Assembly: GCA_001592805.2 (NCBI GenBank) | Contig: CP051142.1 | Span: 124,001 to 188,000, forward strand | From: Peltaster fructicola | Taxonomy: Eukaryota > Ascomycota > Dothideomycetes | DNA length: 64,000 nucleotides | Direction of reading: 5' to 3' | Shown here: positions 22,158 through 33,323 of the stretch, in pieces | How positions within the stretch are numbered: position 1 is the first letter of the stretch | Layout: every line of letters begins with the position of its first letter | Made by a program: the position numbers and the translations under genes | The notes under the pieces: model-generated | Databases searched by the model: none | Told to the model about the DNA's origin: nothing | What the model saw: only the letters and a program-made list of their open reading frames with translations

Positions 22158-23149
22158 TCATGATGATCCGTTAGTCTCAGCGTACAGTCTTGTGAAGCCT
22201 TCACTCGGCGGCTGCAGCCAGTTCTTCTTGTCGTAATCGCAGTCTCCTTCGATCATGTGGAAGGTGTAAATCGTTCTGCCCTTCTGACTTGTGTTCTTCT
22301 CGCTCTTGTGCAACAGATTGCCGTGTATCAGGACCAGCGTGCCAGCCTTGACTTCTCCCAGCGTGTACACCTCTTTCCTGACCTCTGTATCCTCCTTAAG
22401 GTCTGCCGGCCACTGCGCATCGTCGTTCGGAACGAATGTAGTTCCACTGCCATCTGCGTTTCGCACGAACCGATCTCTAATCGGCGCGCGCTTGTGACTT
22501 CCAGCAGCGAAGCTCAAGCAGCCATTGTCGACTGTAGCATCCTCGAGCGCATACCAAAAGCCTATAGCTGAAGGCGGATTCGTGAAGAGGAAGACGCTAT
22601 CCTGATGTGGTGGCACTCTTCCGCCTATCTCTGGTTGTTTGCAGATCACCATGCTCTGCAGGACGCGAGGGTCACTGAAACCTAGATCTCGCGCTATGGC
22701 TGCGTTCTTGGCATTAATGGATGCACTGTTGAATGGCTGGGACAGTTTGTGTAGGTAGTGGCCGATCTTGTTGATCGCGCGTTCTTTGGGCTTCGTGAGG
22801 ACTCCTTGCTCGTCGAATGCATCTGCAATCGCTGGTCAGCAATCTGTTGGCATCTGAATGGTGTTGAGATACCTTCTTCGAAGAAGAACCTGACCTTATC
22901 TCCACTCTCGAGGAAGTACTGGTCGCCAACATGTTGACTATTCTCGCCTGTCGAGAAGCGTGTCATGGGATGATCGTCCAAGGAGAAGTCGCTCAGCATC
23001 CGATTCGACTCAGTCAAGAGCTCTCGGACTTGCTGTGGTGATAGCGCATCTGGTATGAGTAGATAGCCATTCGTTTCCCACTCCTCCAGCTGTTCTGAAG
23101 TGAGAGCATGGAGCTCCCTGCTGTCGGGTAATGTTCTTGAAGGCGACAT
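22158..23149 (-). CDS. Phytanoyl-CoA dioxygenase family protein (PHYHD1-like)
   Basis: Fe(II)/2-oxoglutarate-dependent oxygenase, CDS complement(join(22158..22822,22873..23149)), 313 aa, with one 50-bp intron. Family wording is strong: NGYLLIPDALS, YFLESGDKVRFFFEEDAFDE, INKIGHYLH, LQSMVICKQPEIGG. The iron triad is readable as PHQDS (His and Asp) and the distal His in LLHKSEKN, followed by the 2-oxoglutarate-binding Arg in KGRTIY. It resembles the cytosolic PHYHD1 branch more than peroxisomal PHYH, and I see no clear C-terminal PTS1 (ends NGSS). The true substrate is unknown. The start at 23149 is the first ATG of the frame. Confidence 0.9.
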
Positions 23150-23943
23150 GTTATCGAGGAGCACTCCGAGCGTCAGCTACCAATCGTAGGCATTGTATGA
23201 GATGAGCGGTATAGTCCTCAGCATTGATTACGTGCATACGCGTGATAATGACCCCACTGACCAAGACGTCATGCTTCCACTGGCTGTATCTCTCCTTCCT
23301 CCTTCTTCCACCCATCATCAACTCTTCCCATCACCGTTCAACACGATAGGCTCCCAGCTATCAGGCTCTACACGACCATACACGCATCACGTCTGCGCCG
23401 CAAAAGACGAATACTTTGAAACGCAAGTCTGATTAATGAGCCTATAGCAAGAGGTCGGGCGAGAGTCGGGGCCTTTGAGCTCATCTAAAAATAGCTCCCA
23501 GCAATAGCCACATCTAGGACAAGACGCCACGATGTTCTCCCATTGCTAACACAGCTCCAAGACCCTAAAGCTCAAGCTTATGGGGCCGGGCAAAGTCTTA
23601 CATGTATGGACGCGACATGGACTCATCGACAGAGCTCGAGCGCAGCGCCCTACAAGAATAGAGCTGGACTATCTTACTCTGTAGCTTGCACAGTGCGCAC
23701 TGTCAGGTCAGAGACGATGACCTACATTGTCTTTCCATACAGGTAAGTGTGGTATCTGTAACCTAGTGGCATCTGGTGTTGGGGGCGCAGACATGCGGCA
23801 CAGTACACCAAACACAATGTGAGAGTCGCTGGTGGACCATATGTATACCTCGATTGTCAGCTTGCAGGATTCTTTCAACTTCTCGATATCACTCCGTTTC
23901 CTTTTCTCTCACCTCCTCGTTGGTATCACGAGACTCCCACACA
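23150..23943. other. Divergent intergenic region
   Basis: 794 bp between the start codons of the dioxygenase and the small membrane protein, presumably a two-way promoter. The short frames inside have no recognisable domains. Pyrimidine-rich stretches (ctctccttcctccttcttcc around 23288) lie on the + strand. Confidence 0.5.
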
Positions 23944-24640
23944 ATGTTGGATCTGCAGAAAAGATGGAATGGCACAGTGTTGACGGTGCTCTGGGTCATT
24001 CAATTCGTTGTCATTCCACTTCACATCGGCGCAGTAAGTATGCTCGAAGACAAGCTGGCAACACTGTCGGAGTGAGGCGTGAACGCTGACATTTGTTCTT
24101 CAGACTGCCGGCATATTAATGCAATACGCATATGACCTCCACTACATCCCTGCGTGAGTTAAACCTTTCGACACCATCTGACAGAGGTACTGACAATCTT
24201 GCTTAGCATCTGGGTAGCGCAACTCACCTTCTTCGCCATCGCCTTTCTTACCCTGCCAATCGAGATCACCGGCTACCTATACGAGTTCCTCAACCCTTGG
24301 GTCTTCCTCGGCCTACAGGTCTTCAAGACGCTCTTCTACACACTAGGCTTCGCCTTCCTGCTGTATAACTTTGTGCACGCGCCGCAGATATCGTCCGGCA
24401 TCTGGAACATTCTCAAATATGCTGGTCTCTCGCTCAACATTTTGATACTGTAAGCCCAGTCCTTTGCACAGCGACGGAGTTCCAGCTAACGTTAGCAGTG
24501 TCACGTTCTTGGTCGCGCTCGTATATGGCAGTACTGTGCTGCACAAGTATCGCAAGATCGGAGCACAGTACAAATGGGTGAATGAGGATCAAGACGAGAA
24601 CACATCATCTCGACGAAAGCATCAACGAATAACACACTGA
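23944..24640 (+). CDS. Small four-helix membrane protein
   Basis: Unrecognised fungal membrane protein, CDS join(23944..24033,24104..24153,24207..24449,24499..24640), 174 aa. Four hydrophobic segments are visible: one near 12-30 (VLWVIQFVVIPLHIG), then WVAQLTFFAIAFLTLP, VFKTLFYTLGFAFLLY and LNILILVTFLVALVYG. A basic, hydrophilic C-terminal tail follows (SSRRKHQRITH). The layout is tetraspan-like but lacks the large cysteine loop of tetraspanins. The three introns are 70, 53 and 49 bp. The last has a tandem acceptor (ttag/cag) that could add one residue. It runs tail to tail with the OTU gene with only 14 bp between stops. No function is assigned. Confidence 0.75.
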
Positions 24641-24654
24641 TACATTCAATGAAG

Positions 24655-25551
24655 TCATGACTTTCTACGCAAGCTGTTATAATGCTCTCCAAGTCCAAAG
24701 CCATGCTTGTAGTAGCCCAACCATATCTCCTTGGCTTCTGCGTCGCTCCCAGGCTGGATCTTTTCGACCCTACCAAAGTCTTGCAGCACATTGATTTGTA
24801 CATCATACACTTTCGCCAGTGCCTGCAGTTCGAGCTGTCCACCCCATTCAGCTGTGTCTCGTATCTTATGCACGTAACTGGTCAGCGGCTCTTCAAGGAA
24901 GCCAGCAAAGTCGTCGCCGTGGCTCTCGATGTAGTCTGCTGCAGCATTCCTGGTCTGCTTGTACGGTATGACGGGTTGATCGGTAGGTGCTGTGCTTAAT
25001 CGCACGCCGAGCTGTGTTAGTTGATCTGCCACGGCAGAGTACAGACAATGGCCATCGGCTCTGATCTCTTTCTCCTGCAGGCTGTGCTCTTTCATTGAGT
25101 CGAGCATGCGACCTCGTTCTTGTTGCTTCATGTCAGGCAACGAATCTGCCTCGGCAGCAGCCTGTCGTGCGATCTCTTCTTGTTCAGCCGCTCGTTTCGC
25201 CAGTCTAGCCTTCTGTCGATTGGGCTTGCGGACTTGAGATGGCACCAATGCTTCTCCTTCATGAGACTGTGGCTGTTCGTCATTATCATCTTGTGGCACC
25301 TCGTCATTGATGTAGCTGGCTTTGTCGAGATCGAGGTCTTGGACCTGTCCAGCTAGAGTTTCGTCTATGTTGGTGATGCCGCTCGTTTCTGCGAGCTCAG
25401 CCGCCTGTCTATTCTTGAGCTCAGCTTCCAGTCGATCACACTCATCGTTGACACCTTTTCGAGTCTTCTTGCTCGCTTGCTTTTTCTTCTGAGTGATTCG
25501 GCCCTGTAAATCTCTGAGCTCCTTACGATGTCGAGCCTGCAGTTCTTCCAT
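24655..25551 (-). CDS. OTU-domain deubiquitinase, OTUD6/Otu2-like
   Basis: Cysteine protease that would remove ubiquitin, single exon, 298 aa. The N-terminal 150 residues are charged coiled coil (MEELQARHRKELRDLQGRI and on), as in the OTUD6/Otu2 branch. The OTU domain follows with catalytic Asp166-Gly-His-Cys169 (ADGHCLYSAV) and His290 in GEHYNSL near the C-terminus. Yeast Otu2 acts on ribosomal-protein ubiquitin marks; the same role here is inference. The frame runs upstream to 25686, but the ATG at 25551 begins the conserved coiled coil. Length is close to yeast Otu2 (about 307 aa). Confidence 0.92.
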   Translation of the reverse strand: MEELQARHRKELRDLQGRITQKKKQASKKTRKGVNDECDRLEAELKNRQAAELAETSGITNIDETLAGQVQDLDLDKASYINDEVPQDDNDEQPQSHEGEALVPSQVRKPNRQKARLAKRAAEQEEIARQAAAEADSLPDMKQQERGRMLDSMKEHSLQEKEIRADGHCLYSAVADQLTQLGVRLSTAPTDQPVIPYKQTRNAAADYIESHGDDFAGFLEEPLTSYVHKIRDTAEWGGQLELQALAKVYDVQINVLQDFGRVEKIQPGSDAEAKEIWLGYYKHGFGLGEHYNSLRRKS

Positions 25552-25878
25552 GCTTGATGTCTGACTCAATGGTGTGATGATCAGCTCTGTGATCAAACAG
25601 ACTTCCCCAATCCCGATGCACGTCTCTCTGCTCAATTTACTGCTCTCATCATAGCAGCAGCTGTTTTGGCGCACGCCATCATTCAACGGTCATGCCTTGC
25701 CGAAGACTTTAAAACAACCTTGAAGATGAGCTTGCTCGAGCATATGCAGCCGCCCTCTAATGCTAACATCAAACCGACCAATCAGAGACGTCTATACAGT
25801 TCATACATCTTGCAATGTCTGGTTCCACACTTTTCAGACTACATACGCTTGCTTTACGACTCATCCCTCTCGCCATTC
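25552..25878. other. Intergenic region, OTU promoter and GT2 3' end
   Basis: 327 bp between two minus-strand genes. I see no coding frame and no clear regulatory motif. Confidence 0.5.
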
Positions 25879-28581
25879 TTACCAAGTGAATTTCATCAGT
25901 CCTGGATTGAGTGCTATTGGTAGCAATAGGTGTCCAGCCACAATCGAGCATAATGGGAAGATCGAAATGAACAGATCGATCTGCCACAACGGCGGCAAGA
26001 AGTGAGCACACACAATCATCAATGCTGTGCAGCCAAGACAGAAGCAAAAGGTGTACTTGAACTTCTTGAGAATCCTTGGGATCTCAGCGAAGAATGTCGT
26101 GTCTTCAGCTTCCTTGCTCGTGGCACCCCAAGACATATCGATCGAGAACATATGCGATAGGATGGCTTGCGATACGTGCAGTGAGATGCCCCCAAGAAAG
26201 ACCGTCAACAGTGGCAACCAGCTGAAGTTCTCCAGGATCGAAGGGATCAGGCCCTTCTCCCCAATACGATAACGGAGGACACCAAGTGCCAGGTTGCCGA
26301 GCGCACTGAATATGATGATGATCGCGAAGTATGCCTGGAAGCTATCAAGGTAGTAGTGATCGAGATGGCCATTGAACCATCCAGTGAGAAAGAAGTTCAT
26401 TAGAGTAAGCAGCCAGGCTGACCCGAGAGCATAGTATGTGCCGATATATGCCAAGATCGTCAGCTTCGATGGCAGAGGCATCTTCGATGTGATGAAGCGA
26501 CGGAAGAGCTTGGTGATGGGGCCACGATAGAACCACTGTCGTAGTGGATGGAAGATCAGCTCGTCACAGCCATATGCGTACTTCTCCCATCTCGCGAGCT
26601 CGTCGTAGACTGTCAAGGAGACTCCTTCTTCGAATCCGCCATTGGTATACGCCGCGAGCCGGACGATGTAGCCGGCAGTCTGCAAGCGAAGCGCCATATC
26701 GAAGTCTTCGGAGACTGTCTCCTCAGACCAGTACTTCTCCCGATGGTCCTCCTCGCAATCATAGGCGATCTGCTGCAGCGCAGACCAGCGGAGTATTGCA
26801 TTGTGTCCGACAAAGGGTGCGACATCGCCATTGGCGACTGCAAAGCGAATTTGTGTGTAGACCAGGTTCGTGAAAAAGGTAATGCCCCGTTCAAAGAAGG
26901 AGTCAGTGACGTTCATCACACCGGATGCATGCTGGATGATGGCCACCTCTGGGCATTGCTCCATCTCAGACACAGCATCCAGGAAGCAATCCTTTGGCAC
27001 TCGAGTATCCGAGTCGATGATGAGGATGTAATCGCCAATGCGAATGTTACCGTCAGCCCAGGTACGACCTTCGTCCTCTTCGATCACTCCAGCCAAGGCA
27101 TTGCGAAAGACTGTTGTCTCATCCTCCTGTGTCCAGCTGTCATTTCTCTCAATCGTAGCAAGCTTCGACTCAACACGCACGCTTGCCCACATGGCGTAGT
27201 TCATGTTCGAGGCTTTCTTGAACTTGCCACGACGCAGAAAGATCTCTTCTCCCTCTTTCGGCTTGGGACAGTGCTTTGGTCGCGCTACCCAGCCGATACT
27301 GTGCTCGTCGTAGAAGTCTTGTCGTGCTCGAGCGTCCTCCTCAGAGATAAGCTGCATGCCATCATCATTGACGAAGATGTTGGCTGTGCCACCTTGCATC
27401 TCATAAGTCGAGATGGCCGCCTTGATAGAGTGTATGGTTGGCTCTATCACAGCTCGTAGACCTTCTTTATACACCGGCATCTGGATGGTGACATGGGGCA
27501 AGGTGCCAGCATCATGGCGAAGCTGCTTCGGCGGCCTGCCAGAGAAGAACTTCGTGTTGATTTGCATCTGCGCCACTGGTCCCATGATCTGAGCAATGTT
27601 GCCTACAACAGCCTGGAAGAAAAAGAGCGACAACCAGGCTTGTGGTACGAAGCAGACGACGAATGCCAAGCGAGTAAAATCGCCATCGGTGAACGTCTCG
27701 ATTGCGATCGAGCGCCATCCGAGACCAAGAGCGACGACCGTCAAAGCGACTGTGCAGGCTGACAGTATCGGCATCCACATGACAATCTTCCGCGGAGGCT
27801 CGATCGTGCCTTGCTCAACCTGTGCGAGCTGCTCTTCACCTTCAGTCTCGGCTGCCATGGAGTTGTCCTCCGTCTGCATGCTGGACTGGTCGTCCCAAAC
27901 AACACGCATGAGGGCATCCAGTATACTCTTCACTCGATCGAGCAGATGTCGAGGCTCATCGTCCCACACCACCAGAATGGCACGATCTGCGATGAATGCA
28001 GCAAAGTGATGCTTCTGGCAGCGTGGAAGGGAGGAAATATCTGACAGGACCTGTAAGCGGAGGCCATTGCCAAGTGGCACATATGGTCTGTCGTTGTCCT
28101 GAAGGAAGAGCTTGATGACACGGGTATTGACGGTCATCGCAGTCTGAAAGCATTACCATGGATATCAGAGTGTATTGGTGTTACTTACCTTGACGTTGAG
28201 CGTTTGTACAGCTTGAAAGAAGCCATGTGGTTCAGCCATGATCTCTGCTGGTGAGCATGCGTATGTGTCTCTGGCCTTCTTGAGCATGACACCTTCATCG
28301 TGTTCCCCGTAAGTCCACAGTCGCTCCATCTGCTGCTGGTAGAGCCAATTGACCATCACGTCGCACTTGATGTCGCTCAAATCGTCGTACGATCGAGTTC
28401 TCAAGGAGGTCGGTCTTGATGGCCAAGGCAAGGGAGGCACAGACACATCTTGGTACAACGAAACTTGCGTATGGTCCTGTTCGGTCGATGTCCTCGCCAC
28501 TGTCGTTGCTTGCGCGTCGGTAGATAGGTCATTGTGATTGTCATCTACCCTTCCTGGTACAAAGTACGATTTGAGGCCCAT
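25879..28581 (-). CDS. Membrane glycosyltransferase family 2
   Basis: Multi-spanning GT2 enzyme, CDS complement(join(25879..28143,28189..28581)), 885 aa, with one 45-bp intron. The first 250 residues are cytosolic and not hydrophobic. Two membrane spans follow (VMWMPILSACTVALTVVALG and FVVCFVPQAWLSLFFFQAVVG), then the catalytic GT-A region. This has MPVYKEGL, VNDDG, IIDSDTR (DxD-like), a late SEDFDMALRLQ acidic motif and RWEKYAYGCDEL in the place of QxxRW. About five further spans end the protein. Such enzymes make or extrude beta-linked polymers. It recalls the fungal type-2 glycosyltransferases reported as needed for hyphal growth on surfaces in plant pathogens (ZtGT2/FgGT2), but orthology cannot be settled here. 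The start at 28581 (MGLKSYF) is preferred to 28683. Confidence 0.86.
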
Positions 28582-29133
28582 TATTGAGACTACGCTGGAG
28601 GTTCTTGGTTGAGAGAGGAAGCGGTTTGACAACAGTGGGATGGAGGACAGGGTGATATAGGCTTGCCTAACTTGTATCGTCATCGCATCGTGCCATCTGA
28701 GATATGATGAGGGCTCGATGGTCCTCTTCTAGACCTTGTAGCGACACGGGTGCAACCATTTTGCCGAGCGGATAAGTATACATAGCTCGTTAGTCGTCCT
28801 CGTCGCGCCTGTCTGTTGAGCCATGGAGAGCCTACTATTCCTTCCACGGGATGCATTCATACACACAAGGCGTTTCGTTGCATGTTTCAGCAAAGCAACG
28901 CCCAGGTGTCACCTCTCACACTGGAGGCAAGGCTGAGTATTGTCCTCATTCGCACTCATCGCGATGTCGTGATGCGATCTATAGAGCTAAGATAGATGGC
29001 CAAGAGATGAATCCCATCGTGCTGAAGCTGTGGAGTCGTTGTTTCGGACTTCTAAGACATCATTGAGTCGGAGACGTTCGTCATCAGTCTGAAGTCAATT
29101 CTGGATATGTTGCTTGGTGGACATCAGTGTCAC
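28582..29133. other. Intergenic region, GT2 promoter and MAD2 3' end
   Basis: 552 bp without a supportable gene. The two flanking genes both lie on the minus strand. Confidence 0.5.
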
Positions 29134-30026
29134 TCAGTCCGCGAGTCTTGCGTATTGTCAGTATAGTGCAGACTTGTATTCATTCCGCAACGACTGACCT
29201 GTACGATACCACCGTATCGATCCTGTGGTTATTGGTTGAGAAACTCCTTAGCTTGACCTTCTCTGCATTCTTCACTTCTTTGGCATCACTATCGCCCCAT
29301 TCGAGTGGAACCTCGCTGTCCTCATCGGCATAGACCAAGACATTGAAGGTGCAGTTGCCGTCCAACATGGGTAAGAATGTTACCGATGCAGTAATCTGGC
29401 GGAACAACGATTGGATCTCTTGCTGAATTTCTTGTTCGGTCTTCTCTGACGGCGGCGAGCTACGGTCTGCACCCGTCTGAGCCGTGTTTTCTTTGTCGTC
29501 GACTGTGACGGTTGTCCTCTTTGTAGCGAGATCGTTGTTGAAGACATTTACCTAGCATGTTCAGCTTGCAGGCATACTTTGATCATTATCACTCACGTCA
29601 AACTGCCACCTCTCGATGTGCTCGCCGGTGTCCTTGCTAGTCACAACGACGACGAGTTTAGATATCTTCGACTTCTGCATCCATCGGCTGAGCTGAGACA
29701 TGATCTTCTTGATATATGCCTTGACTTGATCATCAAGAGTGACCATCTACCAATGCTGTTAGCCAGACTACGTCGTTAGACAGTGATTTGCTCACCATGT
29801 TCAAGCCATACTTCTTCACTCTGAGTTCCAATCAGTATGAGCAAGAGATCGGATGGAGAGATACGTACGGTCCAAAGTCTTCAGGAGGGTATACACCTCT
29901 CTGGTACAGTAGACTATTGATAGCATACTGGAAGAACTCCGAGACCTCCTTCGCGGATCCTTTGAGACTGATCTTGTGCGCCTCCTTCTCACTGGACTTG
30001 CTTGATGACTTTGTTGCAGGCGGCAT
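29134..30026 (-). CDS. mad2: Spindle assembly checkpoint protein Mad2
   Basis: HORMA-domain protein that binds Mad1 and Cdc20 and restrains the anaphase-promoting complex until kinetochores attach. CDS is complement(join(29134..29146,29199..29551,29597..29746,29796..29820,29869..30026)), 232 aa. Readable landmarks: [24 protein letters not shown] near the N-terminus in pieces, [40 protein letters not shown] and the C-terminal safety-belt segment [21 protein letters not shown] loop of about 45 aa between the central strands ([12 protein letters not shown] onwards) is longer than in animals. Exon 2 is 25 nt and the last exon 13 nt, giving the end SYRLAD. The introns are 52, 45, 49 and 48 bp from 3' to 5'. 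The N-terminal Ser/Lys extension is about 20 aa. Confidence 0.94.
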
Positions 30027-30206
30027 GTCTATATCACGGCGTGGCTATAGATGAGCTGGCGAGAGGTGCAGTGTCTAAGTCGATACAGGTGGTCGTGTTT
30101 GGTTTGTGGCTAGTGTCAGGTCAAACAGCGCGACGTTGGCTGGGAGACTTTCAACTCTTGCCGAATAAGTTTCTTGAGAAAACATCCCATCAGATGAGCA
30201 CCACAA
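30027..30206. promoter_or_regulatory. Shared promoter, mad2 / guf1
   Basis: Only 180 bp separate the two start codons of divergently read genes, so both must be driven from this stretch or from within each other's 5' ends. No TATA box is evident. Confidence 0.6.
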
Positions 30207-32192
30207 ATGCAATCATGCCTTCTTCGAACGATACATGAGGCTTTTGCTACTGCGCTCTCGAGACCTAAATCCTTACACAGGGCATCGACGGCGTTCCAGT
30301 ATGGCTTGCAACGACAGTTCACTGCCAGCCGCTTCCAGTGGGCTCTGAGGACTCAGACAGACCTTGAGCGTCGCATCTCAGCTATTCCCATTGACCGCAT
30401 GAGGAATGTCTGTGTAATCGCACACATCGACCATGGCAAATCGACATTGTCTGATCGTCTGCTCGAGTTGACCGGCACCATCGAAGCTGGAGGTCCGAAG
30501 CAGTTTCTCGACAAACTCGATGTGGAAAGAGAGCGTGGCATTACCGTCAAAGCTCAGACATGCTCGATGATCTACCGATACAAAGAGGAGGACTACTTGT
30601 TACATCTGGTGGACACTCCTGGACACGTCGACTTTCGTGCAGAAGTCAGTCGCAGTTATGCTAGCTGTGGAGGAGCATTACTGCTCGTCGATGCATCCCA
30701 GGGCATTCAGGCTCAGACCGTGTCCAACTTCTACCTAGCCTTTGCTCAGGACTTGAAGCTCATACCTGTACTCAACAAGATCGACCTGCCGACTGCCGAT
30801 AAGCAAAGGACAATCGATCAGCTTCGAGACACGTTCGAGATTGATGCTACAAATGCTGTCTGTGTTTCAGCGAAGACTGGACTCAATGTTGAGCAGCTTT
30901 TGCCCGCGATCGTTGAGCAAGTCCCGGCACCAGTTGGTGACACTAAAGCGCCACTGAGAATGCTACTGGTTGACAGCTGGTACGACAACTATAAAGGTGT
31001 GATCCTGCTGATCAGGATATTCGATGGCTGTATCAAGGCAGGTGATAGAGTTGTGTCTTTCGCCACTGGCAACCAGTACACTGTTGGAGAGGTGGGCATC
31101 ATGTATCCTCTTGAGACACCACAGACGATGCTCAGAGCTGGACAGGTGGGATATGTCTACTTCAACCCAGGCATGAAGAGAAGTAAAGAGGCGAAGATTG
31201 GAGATACGTACACCACGCTGGGAAGTGAGAACAAGGTGCAGCCTTTGCCTGGGTTTGAGGAGCCTCAAAGCATGGTCTTCGTTGCAGCGTTTCCCACGGA
31301 TCAAAGCGATTATGCCCATCTTGAGGACAGCATCAACCAAGTCATGCTGAACGACCGTTCTGTCACTGTCTCGAAAGAGTCGTCGGAGGCACTTGGAGCT
31401 GGCTGGCGTCTTGGCTTCCTCGGCACACTTCACTGCTCTGTGTTCGAAGATCGTCTACGCCAAGAACACGAGGCGAACATCATCATCACTCCTCCGAGTG
31501 TGCCCTTCAAGATCGTCGACAAGCAGGGCCGCGAGGAGATTGTCAAAAATCCAGCTTTGTTCCCTGATCAGCAAGACTTCCACACTATGGTCCAGAGGAT
31601 TGAGGAGCCGTATGTCACTGCGACCATCACTTTTCCTCAAGAGTATCTGGGCAAGATCATCGAGCTGTGCGAAGGCAATCGTGGCGAGCAAGAGTCGCTG
31701 AATTTCTTCACTGCCACGCAGGTTATATTGAAGTACCTCATTCCTCTCGAGCGACTGGTAGACGACTTCTTCGGCAAGCTCAAATCTGCGACGAAGGGCT
31801 ATGCTAGCTTGGACTACGAAGACGCAGGGTTCCGGCCAAGTAATCTGCAGAAGTTACAACTGCATGTCAATAAAGAGCCTGTCGATGCTGTAGCTAGAGT
31901 AGTCCACCACTCGCAAGCAGATCGACTGGGTAAGGAGTGGGTGAAGAAGTTCAAAGAGCATGTCGATCGACAAATGTTCGAGGTGGTTATTCAAGCAGTC
32001 TTTGGCAGGCGAGTCGTGGCCAGAGAGACACTGAAACCATTCCGGAAGGACGTCCTACAAAAGCTGCATGCTGCTGATATCAGTCGTCGGCGTAAGCTGC
32101 TTGAGAAGCAGAAAGAGGGACGCAAGAAGCTGAGGGCTGTGGGTAATGTCACGATCGACACCAAGGCGTTCCAGAGCTTTCTCGCCAAATGA
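30207..32192 (+). CDS. guf1: Mitochondrial translation factor GUF1 (EF4/LepA)
   Basis: GTPase that acts on mitochondrial ribosomes, the eukaryotic form of bacterial LepA/EF4. Single exon, 661 aa. The N-terminal 50 residues are basic and acid-poor, a good presequence. The G domain has AHIDHGKST (72-80), switch-I RERGIT, DTPGH (136-140) and NKID (190-193). Domain 2 and the EF-G-like domains III and V follow. The LepA-specific C-terminal domain is seen at [31 protein letters not shown] and [17 protein letters not shown]. The basic C-terminus contacts tRNA in bacterial EF4. The length matches yeast Guf1 (about 645 aa). The downstream neighbour NUC1 is convergent, 99 bp away. Confidence 0.97.
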   Translation: MQSCLLRTIHEAFATALSRPKSLHRASTAFQYGLQRQFTASRFQWALRTQTDLERRISAIPIDRMRNVCVIAHIDHGKSTLSDRLLELTGTIEAGGPKQFLDKLDVERERGITVKAQTCSMIYRYKEEDYLLHLVDTPGHVDFRAEVSRSYASCGGALLLVDASQGIQAQTVSNFYLAFAQDLKLIPVLNKIDLPTADKQRTIDQLRDTFEIDATNAVCVSAKTGLNVEQLLPAIVEQVPAPVGDTKAPLRMLLVDSWYDNYKGVILLIRIFDGCIKAGDRVVSFATGNQYTVGEVGIMYPLETPQTMLRAGQVGYVYFNPGMKRSKEAKIGDTYTTLGSENKVQPLPGFEEPQSMVFVAAFPTDQSDYAHLEDSINQVMLNDRSVTVSKESSEALGAGWRLGFLGTLHCSVFEDRLRQEHEANIIITPPSVPFKIVDKQGREEIVKNPALFPDQQDFHTMVQRIEEPYVTATITFPQEYLGKIIELCEGNRGEQESLNFFTATQVILKYLIPLERLVDDFFGKLKSATKGYASLDYEDAGFRPSNLQKLQLHVNKEPVDAVARVVHHSQADRLGKEWVKKFKEHVDRQMFEVVIQAVFGRRVVARETLKPFRKDVLQKLHAADISRRRKLLEKQKEGRKKLRAVGNVTIDTKAFQSFLAK

Positions 32193-32291
32193 ATATGTAC
32201 ATTGTGTAATATATCGCTGAGCGAACGCCACGGTCACAATAGATGCATTTCAAGCTTCCTCACTGAGTGAGCACTACATGATGCATCATAT

Positions 32292-33323
32292 CTATCGCTG
32301 AGTGATGGTCGTTGGTGGTGGCAGTCCTTTCTGAGGAGGTGGAGTTGTCATGGTCCGTTGTCGTTGAGCATATTCTTTGACAATAATCGAGCAGCTGACT
32401 TCCTGGCAGAGCTTTTTCCTTCGCAAAGGCGGCAACAAGCCAGCGAATTCCAGACCAGACGCACGCTCCAATGCTTCCATAGGCACTTCAAAATCCTGCA
32501 ATGGCTTGTCGTTCGGTATCCTCGCGTTGGGAAGCACAAATGCTGCAAGGCTCACATTGCCGCCAGTCTTTCCATCCTCTGCAAAGATGACCTTGTAGAA
32601 GTGCGTGGGCACAGCAATGTTTGGTGGATGCCCGACTACTTCATAGCTCACTCTCCACTTTCCGTCCGCATCTTTCTTGGGCAGGTATAGAGGTCCGGTA
32701 ACGATGCGGACAGAAGGATAGAAGGATGTCAATCGTCGAGTGAAGTCTTCGAAATGTGCCCAGTAGTCTCGGTTGAAGCCTTCTCCTACTTGCGGACACA
32801 TATTGGACAGAGCAAAGGTGCTGTCCATAGCCTCTTGTGACCATTTCGCATCTGCTGCTGGTACTTGGTGACCTCGATCGTAGCCAGACCGGACATAGTC
32901 GCTGAGTTTTGCTCTGAACTTCTCCGGTATACTGGTGTCTTCAGCGAAGGCCGAGTGTCTCCTGTCGCCGCCCTGCGTTGCTAGAGACTGTGGGGTAATG
33001 TGCTCTGCGACCCAGTGTGGGTTTCGTGTCCGTCGATCGAAAGAAGAGATCAGGGCTGGTGCATTCCTGAGATCGTTTACTGGACCTGGAAATCCATATG
33101 CGAAGAGTCCTGCTGGGTCGACAGGACTTGCTAGCAAGGTCTTCTCAGCTCGTATGGGCGCTGGCGCTAAGGGCGTGGTTCGCGTTGGTGCAGTGCCTGT
33201 GATAGTCGTTGTTGTCGTGACTGTTTGCTCTGGACTTTTTCTCGACGAGAAGAGAGCAGCTGTCGTTGCGGCTCCTACAGCTGCAGACGCACCAGCAACT
33301 ATCGCAAAGGTGAGCTTCGACAT
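32292..33323 (-). CDS. nuc1: Mitochondrial endonuclease G homologue
   Basis: DNA/RNA non-specific endonuclease of the mitochondrial intermembrane space, released during programmed death and also used in mitochondrial DNA removal. Single exon, 343 aa, start at the ATG 33323. The N-terminus has a hydrophobic, Ala-rich segment (LTFAIVAGASAAVGAATTAALF) suitable for membrane anchoring and import. The His-metal motif is complete, DRGHQVPAAD (149-158), with His152 as general base. The metal-binding Asn lies in GFNRDYW (about 182-188). The tail carries a 50-residue Pro/Thr/Gln extension. The wording NMCPQVGEG fits fungal Nuc1. Confidence 0.95.
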   Translation of the reverse strand: MSKLTFAIVAGASAAVGAATTAALFSSRKSPEQTVTTTTTITGTAPTRTTPLAPAPIRAEKTLLASPVDPAGLFAYGFPGPVNDLRNAPALISSFDRRTRNPHWVAEHITPQSLATQGGDRRHSAFAEDTSIPEKFRAKLSDYVRSGYDRGHQVPAADAKWSQEAMDSTFALSNMCPQVGEGFNRDYWAHFEDFTRRLTSFYPSVRIVTGPLYLPKKDADGKWRVSYEVVGHPPNIAVPTHFYKVIFAEDGKTGGNVSLAAFVLPNARIPNDKPLQDFEVPMEALERASGLEFAGLLPPLRRKKLCQEVSCSIIVKEYAQRQRTMTTPPPQKGLPPPTTITQR

